DNA of 64,000 nucleotides from Flaccisagitta enflata (lineage: Eukaryota; Chaetognatha; Sagittoidea; Aphragmophora), in NCBI GenBank assembly GCA_965153355.1, contig OZ231128.1:51832001-51896000 (forward strand). The letters are read 5' to 3'. Below, piece by piece: positions 60,880-64,000 of this stretch. How positions within the stretch are numbered: position 1 is the stretch's first letter; the number at the start of each line of letters is the position of its first letter. Made by a program: the position numbers and the translations under genes. Under the pieces are notes generated by a model. It did not search any database and was not told the origin of the DNA. It saw nothing but the letters and a program-made list of their open reading frames with translations.

Positions 60880-61180
60880 GTTTTCCCCCCCCCCGGTGGG
60901 GGGGGAAAAAAATCAAAGGGTCTGGAGATGGGGAAGGAAATCAAAAGGGGAAAAAAAGAGAAAAAAAGGAATTTTGAGGAAAATATAATTTTTTACAGTT
61001 CCAAATCATAAAACTCAATTAGTAAAACATAATTTAACACTATTTAAACCTTAACTACATAGTTTTATTGCATATGGGAAAGAAAATCATGGATATAAAA
61101 ACGCAACGCGACGCGTTGCGGGGAAGAAAATCAAGGGTAGGGGGGGGGGGGAAATCAAAAGCCACTCAAGAACATACACC
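60880..61180 (-). repeat. Interspersed repeat, inverted copy of 8648-8945
   Basis: Begins at the CCCCCCCCGG/GGGGGGGG palindromic run and ends AAATCAAAAGCCACTCAAGA. Confidence 0.75.
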
Positions 61181-61368
61181 CCTGAAAGACTACCTCTGAT
61201 ACAAATTTGATAAAAATCAAAGTTAGGCATGTTTTCGTTATTTCATCGCCATTTTATACCTGACCATTGCAAATCATTTCAAATGCGTTGGAATGTTGCA
61301 AATATGTTATCAAATTGAACCTCTGGTGATTGTCTTTCTGTTTGTTTATCGATTTTTGTTGGGAAAAG

Positions 61369-62370
61369 TCATTTACAATGCAAATGCACAGCCAGAAGAA
61401 GAGGTAGAAAGTAATGGTAACTAGGGTTACTACCCCCAATACTCCCCAGCTGTCTTATGTGCCTCAAATTAGGGAACTTCGCTATAACTGCCCTTGCCCA
61501 CCCACACGCGACTGACATCCGGCCTTTTTGTTCTAGATAGTTTAGAAAATAGTTGAAGAACCGAATTTCTAAAACAAAATTCTCTTGGCATAGAGGACGC
61601 ATCGTCGCCCGCGCGTGAGGTGTCACCTGAGAGCATAAGCTGACAACGAGGCTGATTAGCAACGTGTTTGCCGACCTTTTCAGATGCCACGTCCTGAAAT
61701 GAGCGAGGCGCACGTTGTTCTCATGCTTTCGAAGAAAAATCCAAATCTTCACGTGGCAAACCGCCATGAAAAAGGTAGTAGCCAAGAAATCAAAGACGAG
61801 CAGACCCTTCAAGATATCCGAAGTTAGGTCGAGCTCGAGATAGCTATCTTTTTGCTCCCAATTCCACGATATCAATCGCGGAGTGTTGCGGACGAGAACG
61901 TAGAGCGGGACACCGAGGGAAAGCAGCCAGAATGTAACCAAAGTAACGTTGATCGACCTTGGGTGGAATTCCTCTCTGGAATTGTGTCATATCTGAGCCG
62001 TACGTTTGGCGATCGATAAGATCGAAACAAAACACTTGAATGTGTAATTGATCATGAAATGGGTGACGTTGATGTTGTAGAAAAGCCCCGCCCAGTTGAA
62101 GTTACGATGCCAAAAATATCGAGCGGTAATCAAAAGGGGCAATCCTAGCGTCACGTCTACAACGTCGCCGACGCACTGATTTATTTGCAGGGTATCGATG
62201 GGGTGTCGTTTGTTTGTCAGGAGGACCCACAGAATGATGATATTTAATGACCATCCCGCGAATGTGGCCAGGCCACCCACGGGCATGACAACATCTGCGA
62301 CCCACACAGATATCCCTGTGAATTGGCAGGTTTCACCGGCATCGCTCAAATTGCGAGATTCGTTCATCAC
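61369..62370 (-). pseudogene. Rhodopsin-like 7TM receptor, copy 2 (in-frame UGA, TM7 lost)
   Basis: Same frame as the copy at 48-49 kb, with TGA at codon 128 (61987-61989). The loop after TM5 is intact here (FLRKHENNVRLAHFRTWHLK), so this is the less damaged copy. Asn43 in TM1 and Asp69 in TM2 match conserved class A positions. The DRY site reads AKR, the TM6 CWxP motif is replaced by LCSQVTPH, and NPxxY is absent because the reading frame enters a GGCCGGATGTCAGTCGCGTG repeat soon after FFNYFLNYLEQ. Probably a plasma-membrane receptor by origin; present function doubtful. Confidence 0.6.
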
Positions 62371-64000
62371 CGCGACATGATCATGTTGTGCTATGGAGAT
62401 TAGGAGGAGGGTCTTTAAATAGTAAAACTGTCAGAGACCACACCCTGTTTCCGGACTTAACGTAAAGTCCCGTAATCTTGAGTCTCCATCTTGCTGCTTA
62501 TGCTGACTAATACAGGGTATTCTATCGTCTTGCTAACTGCTAACTAAAGTTTTTGTGTAAAGTGTATTTTAAGAAGTGTGCATGCGTAGGTTGGTTGGTC
62601 TATCCTTACCACCGTTTTTGGACGACATGAAATCAACCAAAATAGTGAATCCAATGCAATACTTACAATACCAGCGCCTACAAACTTGCATTATTGCCCC
62701 TGCCCATCTGCATTAATGACCTTGTCCATCCTCATAACTACCCCTGCCCACCCGCAAGCGACTACATATTGGCCATGTATTTGGCCTTATTGTGTTACAG
62801 AACAGGTTTAAAGTATATGGACATGCGACTCTGGAACTTGCCGTGTCGGTCTGTTTGTCCGTTGGTCCTTCGATAACAAATTCAAAATGTGAGCGTTCTT
62901 TCGCCATTCTGCTCCTGCCCACTTGTCCGCGATGGGGGGGGGGGGGGGGTAAGTGTATATGGCCTTGTTACGGGAAGGACTCAGTTTTTTTGAGAGCCTA
63001 CCTTTAAAAAAATCATGGGTAATCACAAGACCACAAAAGCACAAAAAATCAGCTCTGTACTGATGCTTGCGATTTGCTAAAAAAAGACTAATACATCAAT
63101 TTCATACAAAGATTTGAAGCCTTAGTTGGAGTTGGGACTGAAAAACTCAGATAATCGATACAGATACCGGGTCATCCAGCTGAGTTGTCGGATTCCCTTA
63201 AGCTTTCACTCAAAGATACTGAAAGTCATGTTTTAGAAATTGATCTAGTCTCAATGAGTATATATTGACGTTTTTTGTGTTAAAATTTCATCCATTTTAG
63301 TCAAGTAGTTTGACTTCAACATGGATTTGAACATAAAGCTTTTATTTTAGGAATGAACAGATTTTCCAATAAATTCCCGGAATTGTGCAAGTTAACATCA
63401 CAATTATTTTTAAAATTTTTTGAGTCATCAATCCAAAACAGGCTTCAGTGATGATTTTAAACTATTTCAATATGTTGTCAGTTTATCTTTCATTTGATAT
63501 TAATCTTCTTTCTATGGCATGAATAGTAAAAGAATAATAAAAATAAATGCAAGCAGAATTCTGAATTTTTAATGTAAAATCAATGAAATGGGAAAATACT
63601 TATCTCACTTCAAATTTATGTAAAAGAAAAACTACTTGACCAAATAGGCTGAAATTTTTATACAAAAAATATCAATCTATACTCTTTAAGATTTGATCAA
63701 TTTCAAATCCATGTCTCATCGCATTAGAGAGTACAAGCTTAACAGAATCTGACAACTCAGGTGGATGACCCTGTAATGAAGATAAAAACCTTGTTTATGG
63801 ACTGCAGTGTCATCCAAACAAGTTAATATATGTTCTTTTAATTCGTCATCAATAAAGAGACAGATACAAACGGGTCAACATACAGCTATAAACTACACAC
63901 AAATTAAATACAGATGAAACGAAAAAAAATGCATAATGCGGAAACATTACGTGCGATGTGACGTAAAACAAAAAATCAATAAATAAGTACATGTAAAAGA
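61453..64000. repeat. Direct duplicate block, copy 2 (runs off the window)
   Basis: Offset of about 13.25 kb from copy 1. The left edge is at TCTTATGTGCCTC, next to unrelated flanks. The right edge is not reached. Confidence 0.95.

Noticed and set aside
61960-61995. A 28-nt intron (GTACGG..TTCCAG) removing the receptor UGA
   Set aside because: Its length is not a multiple of three and splicing would shift out of the TM4-TM6 frame.

Overview
The window is eukaryotic and most likely from an invertebrate animal. The protein-coding exons are short and separated by GT-AG introns. About half of the sequence is microsatellite, minisatellite or small transposable element. The gene families fit an animal: a rhodopsin-like 7TM receptor, a calmodulin-like EF-hand protein, and a LINE of a type common in invertebrates. 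I cannot name the species. The one intact gene I could rebuild ends in TGA, so the standard genetic code probably applies.

Layout. 0-18 kb has no convincing gene. It holds AG, TTTC and AAC/AC tracts, a 48-bp and a 43-bp minisatellite, and several TIR elements, three of them with readable target duplications: a hAT-like MITE at 5.9 kb, a Tc1/mariner-like MITE at 9.1 kb and a Mutator-like element at 14.5 kb. 18.36-32.55 kb is the main gene, on the + strand. It has 16 exons whose reading phases all agree and encodes about 957 aa. The protein has a putative N-myristoylation signal, a patatin-like phospholipase domain with complete catalytic motifs, and a C-terminal half that looks like TPR repeats. 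Its introns carry a 45-bp minisatellite that copies the splice donor, about 1 kb of AAC repeat, and large inverted repeats. 33.8-38.3 kb on the - strand holds the last exon of a calmodulin-like gene plus a damaged EF-hand-like fragment upstream. 38.4-48 kb is repeat-rich and without a clear gene. 48.2-50.75 kb and 61.45-64.0 kb are two nearly identical direct copies of one block. Each carries a 7TM receptor-like reading frame with an in-frame UGA. The first copy runs on into a 5'-truncated LINE (50.75-52.86 kb) with one late TAG.

Throughout the window, more than 25 copies of a short element of about 150-250 bp recur. One end reads TTTTTAGTCGCGTGC or TTTTTAGTTGCGGAC. The other end is a GCCCCTGCCCACC...GGCCGTGTATCCGGCCTTGTT-like segment. 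Each copy has its own GTCG/GTCC tetranucleotide run.

Most unusual points: seven of the 15 introns of the patatin-TPR gene begin with a tandem repeat at or just after the 5' splice site, and other candidate exons show the same layout; the recent duplicate carries a shared in-frame UGA in a receptor-like frame; and there is a large short-element and TIR-element population. No search could be run, so family names rest on motifs read by eye.
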